21,296 bases of DNA from Streptomyces sp. NRRL S-455 (GCF_000717875.1 NZ_JOCT01000048.1:1-21296), one strand, 5' to 3'. Shown: positions 8,737 to 16,346, numbered from the stretch's first letter. The notes: generated from the sequence alone by a model not told the origin. Made by a program: numbers and translations.

Positions 8737-9629
8737 GATCCGCTCCTCTTCTTACGGCTGGCGCCGAGTGAGGTCACGGCCTTGACCAGCAGCAGTCCGG
8801 CCAGGGTGAGGACCAGCAGGATGACGCCCTGGGCGGCCGCGCCGTTCCACTGGTTCTCCTTGGTCACCTGCTGGTTGATGAGGGTGGCGATCATGGTCTG
8901 GTTGGGTCCGCCCATCAGGGCCGGGGTGATGTAGTAGCCCAGCGACAGGATGAAGCTGAGCAGTCCGGCACTGGCCAGGCCCGGCGCGACCAGCGGCAGG
9001 TAGACGCGGCGGAAGATGGTCACCCGGCCCGCGCCCATGCTGGACGCGGCCGCCAGCAGGCGGCGGTCCACCCCGCGCATCACCCCGTACAGCAGCAGCA
9101 CCGTGTACGGCAGCATCATGGAGGTGGTGCCGATGACCACACCGAGCTCGTTGTAGAGCAGCTGGAACGGTGCTCCGGGGGCCGACACGGCGGCCAGGGT
9201 CTCGTTCACCAGGCCCTTGTCACCGAGCATGATGATCCAGCCGTAGGTGCGCACCAGCGCGCTGACGAAGTGCGGGACGACCACGACCAGCATGGCCAGT
9301 CCCGCCCACAGCGGCTTGAGTCGGCAGATCGCCTGGGCCAGGACGAACCCGAACACCAGGCTCAGCACGGCTGTTTCGGCGGAGATCCGCAGGGTGGTGA
9401 TCAGCACCGACAGGTTCACGCCGGTCAGTGCGTCGGCGTACCAGTGCAGGGTGAACGAGCCGTCGGCGTCCTTCAGGCTCAGCAGCAGCGTGGAGAAGAT
9501 CGGGTAGACGAACAGCACCAGCAGGTAGACGACGACCGGCAGCGCGTACAGGATCCCGACCCGCGTCCGGCGCGAGGCCAGCAGCTTGCGCGGGCGGGCG
9601 GGAGCGTTGGCGGTGAGGGTGGCGGCCAT
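8733..9629 (-). CDS. ABC transporter permease, PotB-like
   Basis: 298-residue membrane permease, the first of the two channel subunits. Seen: a first transmembrane stretch near residues 26-50, others near 75-100, 108-128, 160-184, 213-235 and 266-284, and the EAA loop LAAASSMGAGRVTIFRRVY (192-210). The basic ends (RPRKLLASRRTR and ASRKKRSGS) fit cytoplasmic topology. It starts 3 bp after the stop of the ATPase gene and overlaps the next permease by 4 bp, so the four importer genes are one unit. Confidence 0.92.
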   Translation of the reverse strand: MAATLTANAPARPRKLLASRRTRVGILYALPVVVYLLVLFVYPIFSTLLLSLKDADGSFTLHWYADALTGVNLSVLITTLRISAETAVLSLVFGFVLAQAICRLKPLWAGLAMLVVVVPHFVSALVRTYGWIIMLGDKGLVNETLAAVSAPGAPFQLLYNELGVVIGTTSMMLPYTVLLLYGVMRGVDRRLLAAASSMGAGRVTIFRRVYLPLVAPGLASAGLLSFILSLGYYITPALMGGPNQTMIATLINQQVTKENQWNGAAAQGVILLVLTLAGLLLVKAVTSLGASRKKRSGS

Positions 9630-9632
9630 GGC

Positions 9633-10772
9633 TCACCCTGCCTGTTCGTCGGCGAAGAGGTTGACGTCGTCCGGATCGGCGGTGATCCCGACCCGCTCGC
9701 CGGCGACGGGGCCGCGTCCGGCGGGTACCTCCAGACGCAGCAGCGGCGCCTGACCGCCGTCGAGCCGCACCCCTGCGCGGACCAGGGTGCCCACGTAGGT
9801 GGCGGTCTCGACCGTGCCGGTACAGAACCCGTCGTCGGCGGCACAGGCCCGCAGCCGGCCCGGCTGCACGGCGACCTTCACCTGGGCGCCGGAGGGCAGC
9901 TGGTGGCGGCGCGCCTTGATCAGGCCGCCGCTGTTGTCGAGGCGGACCAGGGTGTGCTCGTCGGTGTGCTTGTCGATGCGGCCGGGCAGGAAGTTCGCCG
10001 CGCCGAGGAAGTCCGCCACAAACGGCGTCCTCGGCCGCTCGAACAGCTCGCGGGGGGTGTCGAACTGCTCGATCAGGCCGTTACGCATCACCGCGATGCG
10101 GTCCGACATGACCAGCGCTTCTTCCTGATCGTGCGTCACATAGATGACCGTCAGACCCAGTTCCTGCTGGATGGTCTTGATCTCGACCTGCAGCTGGTCG
10201 CGGAGCTTCTTGTCCAGCGCACCGAGCGGCTCGTCCATGAGGATGACCGGCGGGCGGTAGACCAGCGCCCGGCACAGCGCCACACGCTGCTGCTGACCAC
10301 CGGACAGCTCACGCGGCTTACGGCCACCGAACCCGGACAAGCCCGCGATCTCCAGCGTCTCCCCCACCCGGCGGCGGATCTCGTCCTTGCCCACGCCGCG
10401 CAGGGTGAGCGGGAACGCGACGTTCTCGGCGACGGTCATGTGTGGGAAGAGCAGGTACTGCTGGAAGACGAAACCGAGGTTCCGCTTCTGCGGGGCGAGC
10501 CGGGTGACGTCGCGGTCCCCGACGGTGATGGTGCCGGAGTCCGGTTCGCAGAACCCGGCGATCATCATCAGCGTCGTGGTCTTGCCCGACCCGGAGGAGC
10601 CGAGGAAGGTGACGAACTCCCCGGCCGCGATCTCCATGGACGCCTCGTCGACGGCGACCACGTCGCCGTAGGTCTTGCGCAGGGCCACTACCGACAGCGA
10701 TTTGCCGGTCGCGGTGGCCGGCTTGCCGCCGGCCACGTCGACGGACGGTGTGGCGACACCGAATTCAGCCAC
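9633..10772 (-). CDS. ABC transporter ATP-binding protein, PotA-like
   Basis: 379-residue ATPase that drives the importer. Seen: Walker A GSSGSGKTT (58-66), Q-loop glutamine Q104 in FVFQQ, signature LSGGQQQRVALCRAL (156-170), Walker B VILMDEP with D180 and E181, and H-loop H214 in THDQEEA. The C-terminal region (about 280-375) is a TOBE_2-type domain typical of polyamine, iron or sugar importers of this class. It starts with GTG at 10772, inside the last codons of the binding-protein gene (8-bp overlap), which supports coupling. A roughly 20-residue extension precedes the usual beginning of the domain. Confidence 0.95.
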   Translation of the reverse strand: MAEFGVATPSVDVAGGKPATATGKSLSVVALRKTYGDVVAVDEASMEIAAGEFVTFLGSSGSGKTTTLMMIAGFCEPDSGTITVGDRDVTRLAPQKRNLGFVFQQYLLFPHMTVAENVAFPLTLRGVGKDEIRRRVGETLEIAGLSGFGGRKPRELSGGQQQRVALCRALVYRPPVILMDEPLGALDKKLRDQLQVEIKTIQQELGLTVIYVTHDQEEALVMSDRIAVMRNGLIEQFDTPRELFERPRTPFVADFLGAANFLPGRIDKHTDEHTLVRLDNSGGLIKARRHQLPSGAQVKVAVQPGRLRACAADDGFCTGTVETATYVGTLVRAGVRLDGGQAPLLRLEVPAGRGPVAGERVGITADPDDVNLFADEQAG

Positions 10773-11868
10773 GAGCCCACTCCAACCAGCGCTTGGTGAC
10801 GGCCGACTCGTTCTTCAGCCACCAGTCGATGTCCGTGTCGAAACCCTTGTCGTAGTACTTCGGCGCACCCGCCAGCGCGTTGCGCTCGTCCTCGGTGAGC
10901 TTGGCGTAGGCCAGCGGGGACGCCGGGTTCGACGGGAACGCCTTGGCCAGGGCGGCCTGGCTCTCGGCCCGCAGCGAGAAGTCCATCAGCTGGTAGGCGG
11001 CGTCCACGTTGGCCGCGCCCTTGGCGATGGCGTAGCCCTGGAACTGCCGTCGCATACCGTTGAGTTGCCTGGTGACCGGGACGCCCTGCTTCTCCAGATC
11101 GGCGATACGGCCGTCCCACACGGTGGACATCGTCACTTCCTGGCGGCTGAGCAGCACACCGGGAAGCGGGCCGCTGTCCCAGAACTTCTTGATGTCCGAC
11201 CGCAGTCGGGTCAGCACCTTGAAGGCACGGTCCACATCCAGCGGGTACAGCTTGTCCATCGGGACGCCGTCGGCGAGCAGCGCGAACTCCAGCTCGGGCA
11301 GGTCGCCGTCCGGGTTGCACATCGAGCGGCCGCCCTGGAACGCCCCGGTGTCCCAGAAGTCCGCCCACGACTCGGGCTTCTTACCGCCGAACGCATCCGT
11401 GCGGTAGGCGATACAGGCGCCGTAGAAGCTGCTGCCGATGGCATGGTCGGTGATCTGGTTCTCGGGGATTTTCGCGCTCTTCACGCTCTTGACCCGGTCG
11501 AGGTCCAGCGCCTCCAACGCGTCCTGCTTGACGTACTTGGTGTGCGACATCATCGAGTTGTTGATGAGGTCGCACTGCGGGCGGCCCTGCTTGATCTGCG
11601 CCAGCAGCGGAGCGTCATCCAGGTTCAGCACCTTGACGCTGATGCCGGTCTCCTGCGTGAACGGCGTATAGATCGCCTTCTGCAGCGCCGCGCCGTAGGA
11701 ACCGCCGCTGTCACGGACGACGACTGTCTTGCCGCCCTTGCCACCGGCGGCGGCGGACCGGCTGGTGCCGGTGCCGCAGGCGGAAAGAGCGGTCGCGGCG
11801 GCGACACCCGCAGTGACCCCGCCTATTCCTCTCAGGAACAGTCTGCGGTCGATTCGGGCATCTTTCAT
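10765..11868 (-). CDS. ABC transporter substrate-binding lipoprotein, PotD-like, Tat signal
   Basis: 367-residue extracellular solute-binding protein tethered to the membrane. Seen: a twin-arginine signal DRRLFLRG (7-14), a hydrophobic stretch, then a lipobox LSAC with lipidated C31, so export is expected by Tat followed by lipid attachment. The mature part has the fold signature of spermidine/putrescine-type binding proteins, for example VVVRDSGGSYGAALQ early on and SWADFWDTGAFQGGR in the middle. The ATG at 11868 has AGGAGG 6 nt upstream. The frame stays open further upstream through the G-rich gap, but that extension is low-complexity Pro/Arg and is not accepted. A 142-bp gap precedes it, the largest within the train apart from the operon ends, so an internal promoter is possible. 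The ligand is unknown, and the polyamine-type class suggests a cationic or amine compound. Confidence 0.92.
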   Translation of the reverse strand: MKDARIDRRLFLRGIGGVTAGVAAATALSACGTGTSRSAAAGGKGGKTVVVRDSGGSYGAALQKAIYTPFTQETGISVKVLNLDDAPLLAQIKQGRPQCDLINNSMMSHTKYVKQDALEALDLDRVKSVKSAKIPENQITDHAIGSSFYGACIAYRTDAFGGKKPESWADFWDTGAFQGGRSMCNPDGDLPELEFALLADGVPMDKLYPLDVDRAFKVLTRLRSDIKKFWDSGPLPGVLLSRQEVTMSTVWDGRIADLEKQGVPVTRQLNGMRRQFQGYAIAKGAANVDAAYQLMDFSLRAESQAALAKAFPSNPASPLAYAKLTEDERNALAGAPKYYDKGFDTDIDWWLKNESAVTKRWLEWARG

Positions 11869-11894
11869 CGTGTGCCTCCTGGGTGGTGCTGGCC

Positions 11895-12024
11895 GTGAGA
11901 AGGGGAGTGGCTGGGGACGTGGAAAGGGGGGCGGCTGGAAGGGGGGGTCTAGGGAGGGGACTTGGGGCCGGAGCCGGGGGTAGGGGGCCCGGGAGGCCAG
12001 GGGCCGGACTCTAGGGGCGGGGGT
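11895..12024 (+). other. G-rich tract with quadruplex potential between deacylase and binding protein
   Basis: About a dozen runs of three or more G fall on the plus strand, including a run of seven at 11941-11947 and the close pair GGGGGTAGGGGG in 11977-11990. The plus strand is the template for the flanking genes, so their transcript is C-rich here. The tract fills the non-coding gap 11869-12010 and the last codons of the upstream deacylase. I see no clean promoter or single terminator stem in the gap. Confidence 0.6.
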
Positions 12025-13078
12025 CCGCCTCGTCGGAGCCGACACCCAGACCGGGAGCCCGGAAGGTGTCGGCCCGCGCGGCCGTGTCGGGGTCCCACGG
12101 GACGGCCAGGGCGGCGAGTTCGGCGCCGGTGGCCACCGTGAGGGCGTGCATGCCGTAGAAGATCCGTCCGTCGGCCGGGGCGTGGACGGCGTGCTCCGTG
12201 CCGTCGGTCGGGTCGACGATGCGGCCGACGAGGTCTCCCTCGGCGACTTCGCCGATGATGTCGGCGTCGAAGGAGAACTCCGGGTACCACAGGCCGGTGG
12301 CCTCGGCGGTGACGCCGGCGGACCAGACCCACTCGCGGATCGGTGCCGGGCCGGAGTCGTCCTGGTCGAGGACGCCCAGGTGACGCAGTGCCCTCAGCAG
12401 GCCGTCGACGCGGCGGAGGGCGGTGACCTCGTCCCGCTGGCCGAGCTGGCCCACCTCGACCAGGACCGCCGAGATGCCCCGGCGGGCGGCGGCCGCGTGG
12501 CTGTTGCCGCCCTCGGGTGTGAGCCCGAGGATGACGTCCTGGATGCCGAAGGACCCTGCCAGTTCGGCCGTCGCCTTGTCCAGGTCCGGGTCACCGGTGA
12601 GGCGGTAGCCGACGAAGTCGCGCAGCACCTGGTCGATACCGCCGCAGTGCAGGTCGATGTAGACGTCGGCGCCGTCGACGAGGTGGGTGAAGAGCCAGGC
12701 GGCCAGCCGTTCGGTGGGGCCGCCGGCCGGGTCGCCGGGGAAGACGCGGTTGAGGTTCACGCCGTCGACCGGGGAGATGTTGAGCCGGCCCTGGTACACG
12801 GCGGGAGGGTTGGCGACCGGACAGACGATCACCTGTCCGCTCACCTCGCCGGGCTCCAGCCGGTCCGCCAGGCGCACGGCGGCTTCGACGGGCGTGAACT
12901 CGCCGCCGTGCACACCGGCGGTGATGACGACCCGGGGGCCCGGGCGGGTTCCGTTGACCAGGGTCACCGGGATGTCCGCGGTGAGGGTGCCGAGATCGGC
13001 CTGGACGGTGCCGCGCGCCTTGGTGCCGGGCCGGGCCTGAAGGGAGCCGACACAGAGGGTGGTGTCCTGCATGGTCAT
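12011..13078 (-). CDS. Zinc deacylase, AstE/aspartoacylase (DoeB-like) family, copy 2
   Basis: 355-residue protein of the same zinc deacylase family as the gene at 5514-6467, but clearly divergent and longer. Seen: H57 and E60 in GVHGGE, NLNRVFPGD (108-116), H144 in DLHCGG and E208 in VEVG, so the zinc and catalytic residues are complete. A C-terminal beta-rich domain follows. The ATG at 13078 overlaps the amine oxidase stop as ATGA; a second ATG at 13072 is possible. It is the second gene of the long train. Two different deacylases in one operon suggest two acyl bonds in the substrate, or two related substrates. The acidic, Pro-rich last 20 residues run into the G-rich tract. Confidence 0.87.
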   Translation of the reverse strand: MTMQDTTLCVGSLQARPGTKARGTVQADLGTLTADIPVTLVNGTRPGPRVVITAGVHGGEFTPVEAAVRLADRLEPGEVSGQVIVCPVANPPAVYQGRLNISPVDGVNLNRVFPGDPAGGPTERLAAWLFTHLVDGADVYIDLHCGGIDQVLRDFVGYRLTGDPDLDKATAELAGSFGIQDVILGLTPEGGNSHAAAARRGISAVLVEVGQLGQRDEVTALRRVDGLLRALRHLGVLDQDDSGPAPIREWVWSAGVTAEATGLWYPEFSFDADIIGEVAEGDLVGRIVDPTDGTEHAVHAPADGRIFYGMHALTVATGAELAALAVPWDPDTAARADTFRAPGLGVGSDEADPRP

Positions 13079-14214
13079 GCCTCCGTACGGCCGACGGTGG
13101 AGAGGAAGTCGATGGGCTGGGACGAGGCGCCGTCCAGCGCGAGGTCGGCGGCGATGTCGCCGAAGGCGGGCGAGAGTTTGAAGCCGTGCCCGGAAAATCC
13201 GGCGAGCAGGATGACGTTCTCGGCGCCGGGCAGCGGACCGACCAGTGGACGGCTGCTCTCGGTGTAACCCTCCATGTAGACGGACAGGCGGGTGGGGTCC
13301 GGGTGCAGGTCGGGCAGGTAACGCCCGATCAGCTCGGAGAAGATCTCCAGCTCGTCCGGCCGCACGGTGCGGTCCAGCTGGTTGGGATCGTCGGCGAGCC
13401 GGTGCAGCGCGCGGGAGAGTCCGAGCTTGACCGAGATCCCGTCCGGGGAGGGCAGGCCGTAGCAGTGGGTGGGTGCCGTGCGGATGAACGCCGGGCGCTC
13501 CTCGCCGAACCAGGCGTCGGGGGCGGTGGGCACGTACCAGGCGCTGACCAGGCGGCGGATCTCCACCTCCCACGGCAGGTCGGGCAGCAGGTCGTTGACC
13601 CAGGGGCCGGGTGTGACGACGGCGGTGTCGAAGCGCTCGCTGCCGGTGTCGGTGCGGATCTCCACACCGCCCGCGACGGGGACGATCTCGCGGACCGTGG
13701 TGTAGCGGTGGATCACGGCGCCCAGCTGCTCGGCGCGGCGGGCGGCGGTCTGGATGGTCAGCTCCGGGCGGATGAACCCGGCGCGGCGGTCGAGCACGGC
13801 CGCGTCGCCGTCCTCGATGCGGTACTGCGGGAAGCGCTTGGCGAGCGCCTCGGCGTCCAGCACCTCGTGGTCGAGGTCGTGTTCGGCGATGGACTGCAGG
13901 ACGGTGGCCATCTGCTGGTGCGCGGTGGGCCCCATCAGCAGGCATCCGGTCAGACGGCGCAGCTCGCGGCCGGTCTCCTGCTGGAGCTGCTCCCAGAGGG
14001 CGTCGGCGTGCTTGAGGAGCGGAACGTAACGGGAGTCCTCGAAGTGCGCGCTGCGGAAGATCCGGGTCTCGCCGCCGGCGGCACTGCGGTCGTGGCCGGG
14101 TGCGTAGCGGTCGTATCCGACGACCTCGGCGCCGCGGGCCGCCAGCCGCCAGGCGGCCTGGCTGCCCATCGTTCCGACGCCGACCACCGCGACGCGCTTC
14201 CTGGCAGCTGACAC
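13075..14214 (-). CDS. FAD-dependent amine oxidase, MSOX/MTOX (SolA)-like, without the flavin-linking Cys
   Basis: 379 residues, the normal length for monomeric sarcosine oxidase/N-methyltryptophan oxidase, which oxidise secondary or N-methylated amino acids. Seen: the FAD motif VVGVGTMGSQAAWRLAARG (10-28), GGETRIFRSAH (47-57), a lysine at K263 in VKLG matching the oxygen-activating lysine of MSOX, and AGFSGHGFKLSP (338-349). Known MSOX enzymes link FAD to a cysteine in a CMYT-like stretch. Here the aligned stretch is SVYM (311-314), so Ser replaces Cys and the flavin is probably non-covalent. It starts with GTG at 14214 preceded by AAAGGA, and is the first gene of the long operon, reading away from the IclR pair. 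It may act as a dehydrogenase or imino-acid oxidase rather than a true sarcosine oxidase. Confidence 0.87.
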   Translation of the reverse strand: MSAARKRVAVVGVGTMGSQAAWRLAARGAEVVGYDRYAPGHDRSAAGGETRIFRSAHFEDSRYVPLLKHADALWEQLQQETGRELRRLTGCLLMGPTAHQQMATVLQSIAEHDLDHEVLDAEALAKRFPQYRIEDGDAAVLDRRAGFIRPELTIQTAARRAEQLGAVIHRYTTVREIVPVAGGVEIRTDTGSERFDTAVVTPGPWVNDLLPDLPWEVEIRRLVSAWYVPTAPDAWFGEERPAFIRTAPTHCYGLPSPDGISVKLGLSRALHRLADDPNQLDRTVRPDELEIFSELIGRYLPDLHPDPTRLSVYMEGYTESSRPLVGPLPGAENVILLAGFSGHGFKLSPAFGDIAADLALDGASSQPIDFLSTVGRTEA

Positions 14215-14268
14215 AGGACTTTCCTTTCGTATCGCCGAGGCGCATGCTGAGCCTTCGACGTGAGGATG

Positions 14269-14371
14269 TTCGATTCGAGATGGTTTGAGCGGGAGCCAGG
14301 TCCTCGTTGTGGACCTGCGGCTCGCAACCGCCGCACCTCGCAGTCCGGCTCACCTTCGGGGGATCTCCCCC
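14269..14371. promoter_or_regulatory. Divergent intergenic region with dyads
   Basis: The 276-bp gap 14215-14490 between the amine oxidase and the first IclR gene must hold promoters for both directions. Three symmetric elements are seen: TTCGATTCGA (14269-14278), CAGGTCC with GGACCTG (14297-14303 and 14311-14317, 7-nt spacer), and GGGGGA-TC-TCCCCC (14358-14371). The last lies 6 bp before the conserved IclR box. They could be regulator sites or leader hairpins. I cannot place a convincing -10/-35 for the minus-strand operon. Confidence 0.45.
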
Positions 14372-14377
14372 AATGCC

Positions 14378-14416
14378 GTGCCACTATGCGGAATGCTGTG
14401 CTAGAATCTGGCACAG
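14378..14416 (+). promoter_or_regulatory. Promoter/operator-like box A before the first IclR gene
   Basis: This 39-bp block matches box B at 15489-15527 at 29 of 39 positions without gaps. The ends GTGCCA (14378-14383) and TGGCAC (14409-14414) are exact inverted repeats. A -10-like TAGAAT lies at 14402-14407, 17 bp after TGCCAC as a weak -35. The spacer bases TGCGG and GCT-TGCT are also conserved, which a plain promoter would not need, so an overlapping IclR operator is inferred. Its end lies 74 bp before the ATG at 14491. Confidence 0.55.
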
Positions 14417-14490
14417 AGAATGACAGCGGCTCGGGGAGGCGTCAAGAGGATGCCCAGCAGAAATTTTGAGGATTAACAGGGGGAAACCGG

Positions 14491-15243
14491 ATGGAAATGA
14501 AGAGCGTCACCAGGTCGCTGCGGATCCTGGAGGCGGTCGCCCAGCATCAGCCCGTGACCGTAGGGGAGTTGACGAAGCTCTTCGGGCTGCCGAAGTCCAC
14601 CGTGCAGCGCACCCTGGTCACCCTGGCGGAGGCCGGCTGGCTGCGCGCCAACCGCAAGGACACCACCCGCTGGGAGATCGGTGCCCGCGTCCTGGCCGTA
14701 CGGCCGGCCGCCCTGCAGGGCTCCAGCCTGTTCGCCGCCGCCCGTGAACCCATGGTTCGCCTTCGGGACGCGCTGAACGAGACCATCCACCTGTCGGTGC
14801 CGGACACCCTGCAGTGCATGGTCGTGGTGGACCGCGTCGACTGCGACCACCCAGTGCGCACCTTCCACACGATCGGCGACACCTCACCTCTGCACGCCAC
14901 CGCCGTCGGACGCGCCGTTCTCGCCCACCTTCCGCGGCGTGACGTCGACGACCTCATCGCGGCGGGGTTGGAGCGGTTCAGCGACACGACCCCCGTCGAG
15001 CCCGACGAACTGCGCGCCGAGCTGGACCGGATCCGCACCGACGGCTACGCGGTCAACCGCAACCAGTACCGGCCGGGCGTCTGCGCCGTCGCCGCCGCCG
15101 TGCTCGACGAGGACGGCACCCCGCTGGCCGCCGTGGCCGTCTCCATGCCCGAGGCGCGGTATGACGATGAACGGACGCCCAAGCTGGGCCGCCTCGTCGC
15201 CGACACAGCCGCGGAGATCTCACGTCGCCGCCTGGGCGCCTGA
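14491..15243 (+). CDS. IclR-family transcriptional regulator, copy 1
   Basis: 250 residues, typical for IclR regulators, which bind DNA with an N-terminal winged helix-turn-helix and sense a small molecule with a C-terminal GAF-like domain. Seen: the helix-turn-helix VTVGELTKLFGLPKSTVQR (22-40) with wing LAEAGWLRANRKDTTRWEIG; effector domain from about residue 80, with IHLSVPD, GDTSPLHATAVGRAVLA and GYAVNRNQY. The ATG at 14491 is preceded by AGGGGGA. It is divergent from the long catabolic operon, the usual arrangement for a local regulator, and shares its upstream box with the second IclR gene, which suggests auto- and cross-regulation. The first 147 residues are about 90% identical to copy 2; the remainder is about 55% identical. 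Confidence 0.95.
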   Translation: MEMKSVTRSLRILEAVAQHQPVTVGELTKLFGLPKSTVQRTLVTLAEAGWLRANRKDTTRWEIGARVLAVRPAALQGSSLFAAAREPMVRLRDALNETIHLSVPDTLQCMVVVDRVDCDHPVRTFHTIGDTSPLHATAVGRAVLAHLPRRDVDDLIAAGLERFSDTTPVEPDELRAELDRIRTDGYAVNRNQYRPGVCAVAAAVLDEDGTPLAAVAVSMPEARYDDERTPKLGRLVADTAAEISRRRLGA

Positions 15244-15268
15244 ACGGCATACGCCCGCAAGTCGTCGA

Positions 15269-15314
15269 CCGAGGGCCGGCCTCGCACGCGTCAGTGCGTG
15301 AGGCCGGCCCTCGG
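15269..15314 (+). terminator. Long stem-loop terminator after first IclR gene
   Basis: CCGAGGGCCGGCCTC (15269-15283) pairs perfectly with GAGGCCGGCCCTCGG (15300-15314). The inner bases can extend the stem with wobble pairs and one mismatch around a GTCA loop. It begins 26 bp after the IclR stop. The symmetry would work in both directions. Confidence 0.85.
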
Positions 15315-15596
15315 CCTTGTGTCACGACAGCCACCGCCCTACGCCCGGCCGAGGGAAGGCCGGCCGCAGGGCGGCCGCACCACGCGGCACGGCAGACCTG
15401 GTCAAGCCCTACCGCTGTCCATCGCCGCGGGGAATCGGGACCCCCGGCACACCTCAAGGCCGGTCTACTGATCGGCCGAGGCCGCCGCATGCCATATTGC
15501 GGCACGCTATGCTGGAATCCGGCACGGATCATGATCGTGACTCCATACTGGAGAAGAAATGAGAGCCAGGGAGCCACAGGCCTGAGGGGGCATCGC
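15315..15596 (+). promoter_or_regulatory. Leader/promoter region of the second IclR gene
   Basis: This is the rest of the 353-bp gap between the two IclR genes. It holds a second hairpin, CCGGCC (15345-15350) with GGCCGG (15358-15363), then unremarkable GC-rich sequence. GGAATC (15431) and CCGGCAC (15444-15450) loosely echo the end of the conserved box; the box itself is at 15489-15527. GAGGGGG just before the start codon serves as ribosome site. I see no credible gene in it. Confidence 0.5.
15489..15527 (+). promoter_or_regulatory. Promoter/operator-like box B before the second IclR gene
   Basis: Counterpart of box A (29 of 39 bases). Shared bases include TGCCA at the left, TGCGG, GCT-TGCT and GAATC in the middle, and GGCAC at the right. 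The -10-like hexamer is TGGAAT (15513-15518), 17 bp after TGCCAT. A near-palindrome TGCC-N7-GGCA (15490-15504) is present only in this copy. The end lies 69 bp before the ATG at 15597. Confidence 0.55.
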
Positions 15597-16346
15597 ATGG
15601 AAATGAAGAGCGTCACCAGGTCGCTACGGGTTCTGGAGGCAGTCGCCCGACATCAACCCGTGACTGTCGGGGAGTTGACGAGGATTTTCGGGTTGCCGAA
15701 GTCCACCGTGCAGCGCACCCTGGTCACCCTCAACGAGGCGGGCTGGCTGCGGGCGAACCGCAGGGACACCACCCGCTGGGAGATCGGCGCCCGCGTCCTC
15801 GCCGTACGACCCGCCGCCCTGCAGGGCTCCAGCCTGTTCGCCGCCGCCCGTGAACCCATGATCCGGCTCCGCGACGCGGTGAACGAGACCATCCACCTGT
15901 CGGTGCCGGACGCCCTGCACGGCATGGTCGTCGTCGACCGCGTCGACTGCGACCACGCCGTACGCACCTTCCACGCCATCGGCGACACCTCGCCCCTGCA
16001 CGCCACGGCCGCCGGGAACGCCGTCCTCGCCCATCTGGGGAAGTCCGAGATAGAAGAGGTCACCGCGGGGACGCTGGAGGGTTACGGCGAGGAGACCATC
16101 ACCGACCCGGGGGAACTGCGCGCGGAGCTCCGCCGCGTGAGAGAGCGTGGCTACGCCGTCAACCACAACCAGTACCTGCATGGGGTCTGCGCGATCGCGG
16201 CACCCGTGCTCGACGGTGAGGACACACCGCTGGCCGCCGTGGCCGTCTCCCTGCCCGACTCCCGCTTCGAGTCCGGCCGACTGCCCGAGCTGGGTCGGTT
16301 GGTCGCCGAGACGGCGGCGGAGATCACCGCCCGGCACCTGGCCTGA
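15597..16346 (+). CDS. IclR-family transcriptional regulator, copy 2
   Basis: 249-residue IclR regulator, a tandem paralogue of the gene at 14491-15243. Seen: the same MEMKSVTRSLR start and a helix-turn-helix VTVGELTRIFGLPKSTVQR with only two changes from copy 1 in this segment (K29R and L30I), so the two proteins very probably bind the same operator. The effector domain diverges from about residue 148 onward, with changes clustered at 148-172 and 207-215, which may mean a different ligand. The ATG at 15597 follows GAGGGGG. It converges on the cupin gene with only 14 bp between the stop codons and no visible terminator there. It may control the cupin, the region 4 operon or region 1. Confidence 0.95.
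   Translation: MEMKSVTRSLRVLEAVARHQPVTVGELTRIFGLPKSTVQRTLVTLNEAGWLRANRRDTTRWEIGARVLAVRPAALQGSSLFAAAREPMIRLRDAVNETIHLSVPDALHGMVVVDRVDCDHAVRTFHAIGDTSPLHATAAGNAVLAHLGKSEIEEVTAGTLEGYGEETITDPGELRAELRRVRERGYAVNHNQYLHGVCAIAAPVLDGEDTPLAAVAVSLPDSRFESGRLPELGRLVAETAAEITARHLA

Noticed and set aside
9270..10799. 509-codon plus-strand frame opposite the permease and ATPase
   Set aside because: Antisense artefact over recognised transporter genes; no motif or plausible start site.
11869..12045. N-terminal extension of the binding protein through the G-rich gap
   Set aside because: The extension is low-complexity Pro/Arg, whereas the ATG at 11868 has AGGAGG and begins a proper Tat lipoprotein signal.
15317..15562. 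81-codon plus-strand frame between the two IclR genes
   Set aside because: It starts with TTG in the tail of the terminator and crosses the conserved promoter box; Arg/Pro-rich with no supporting ribosome site.
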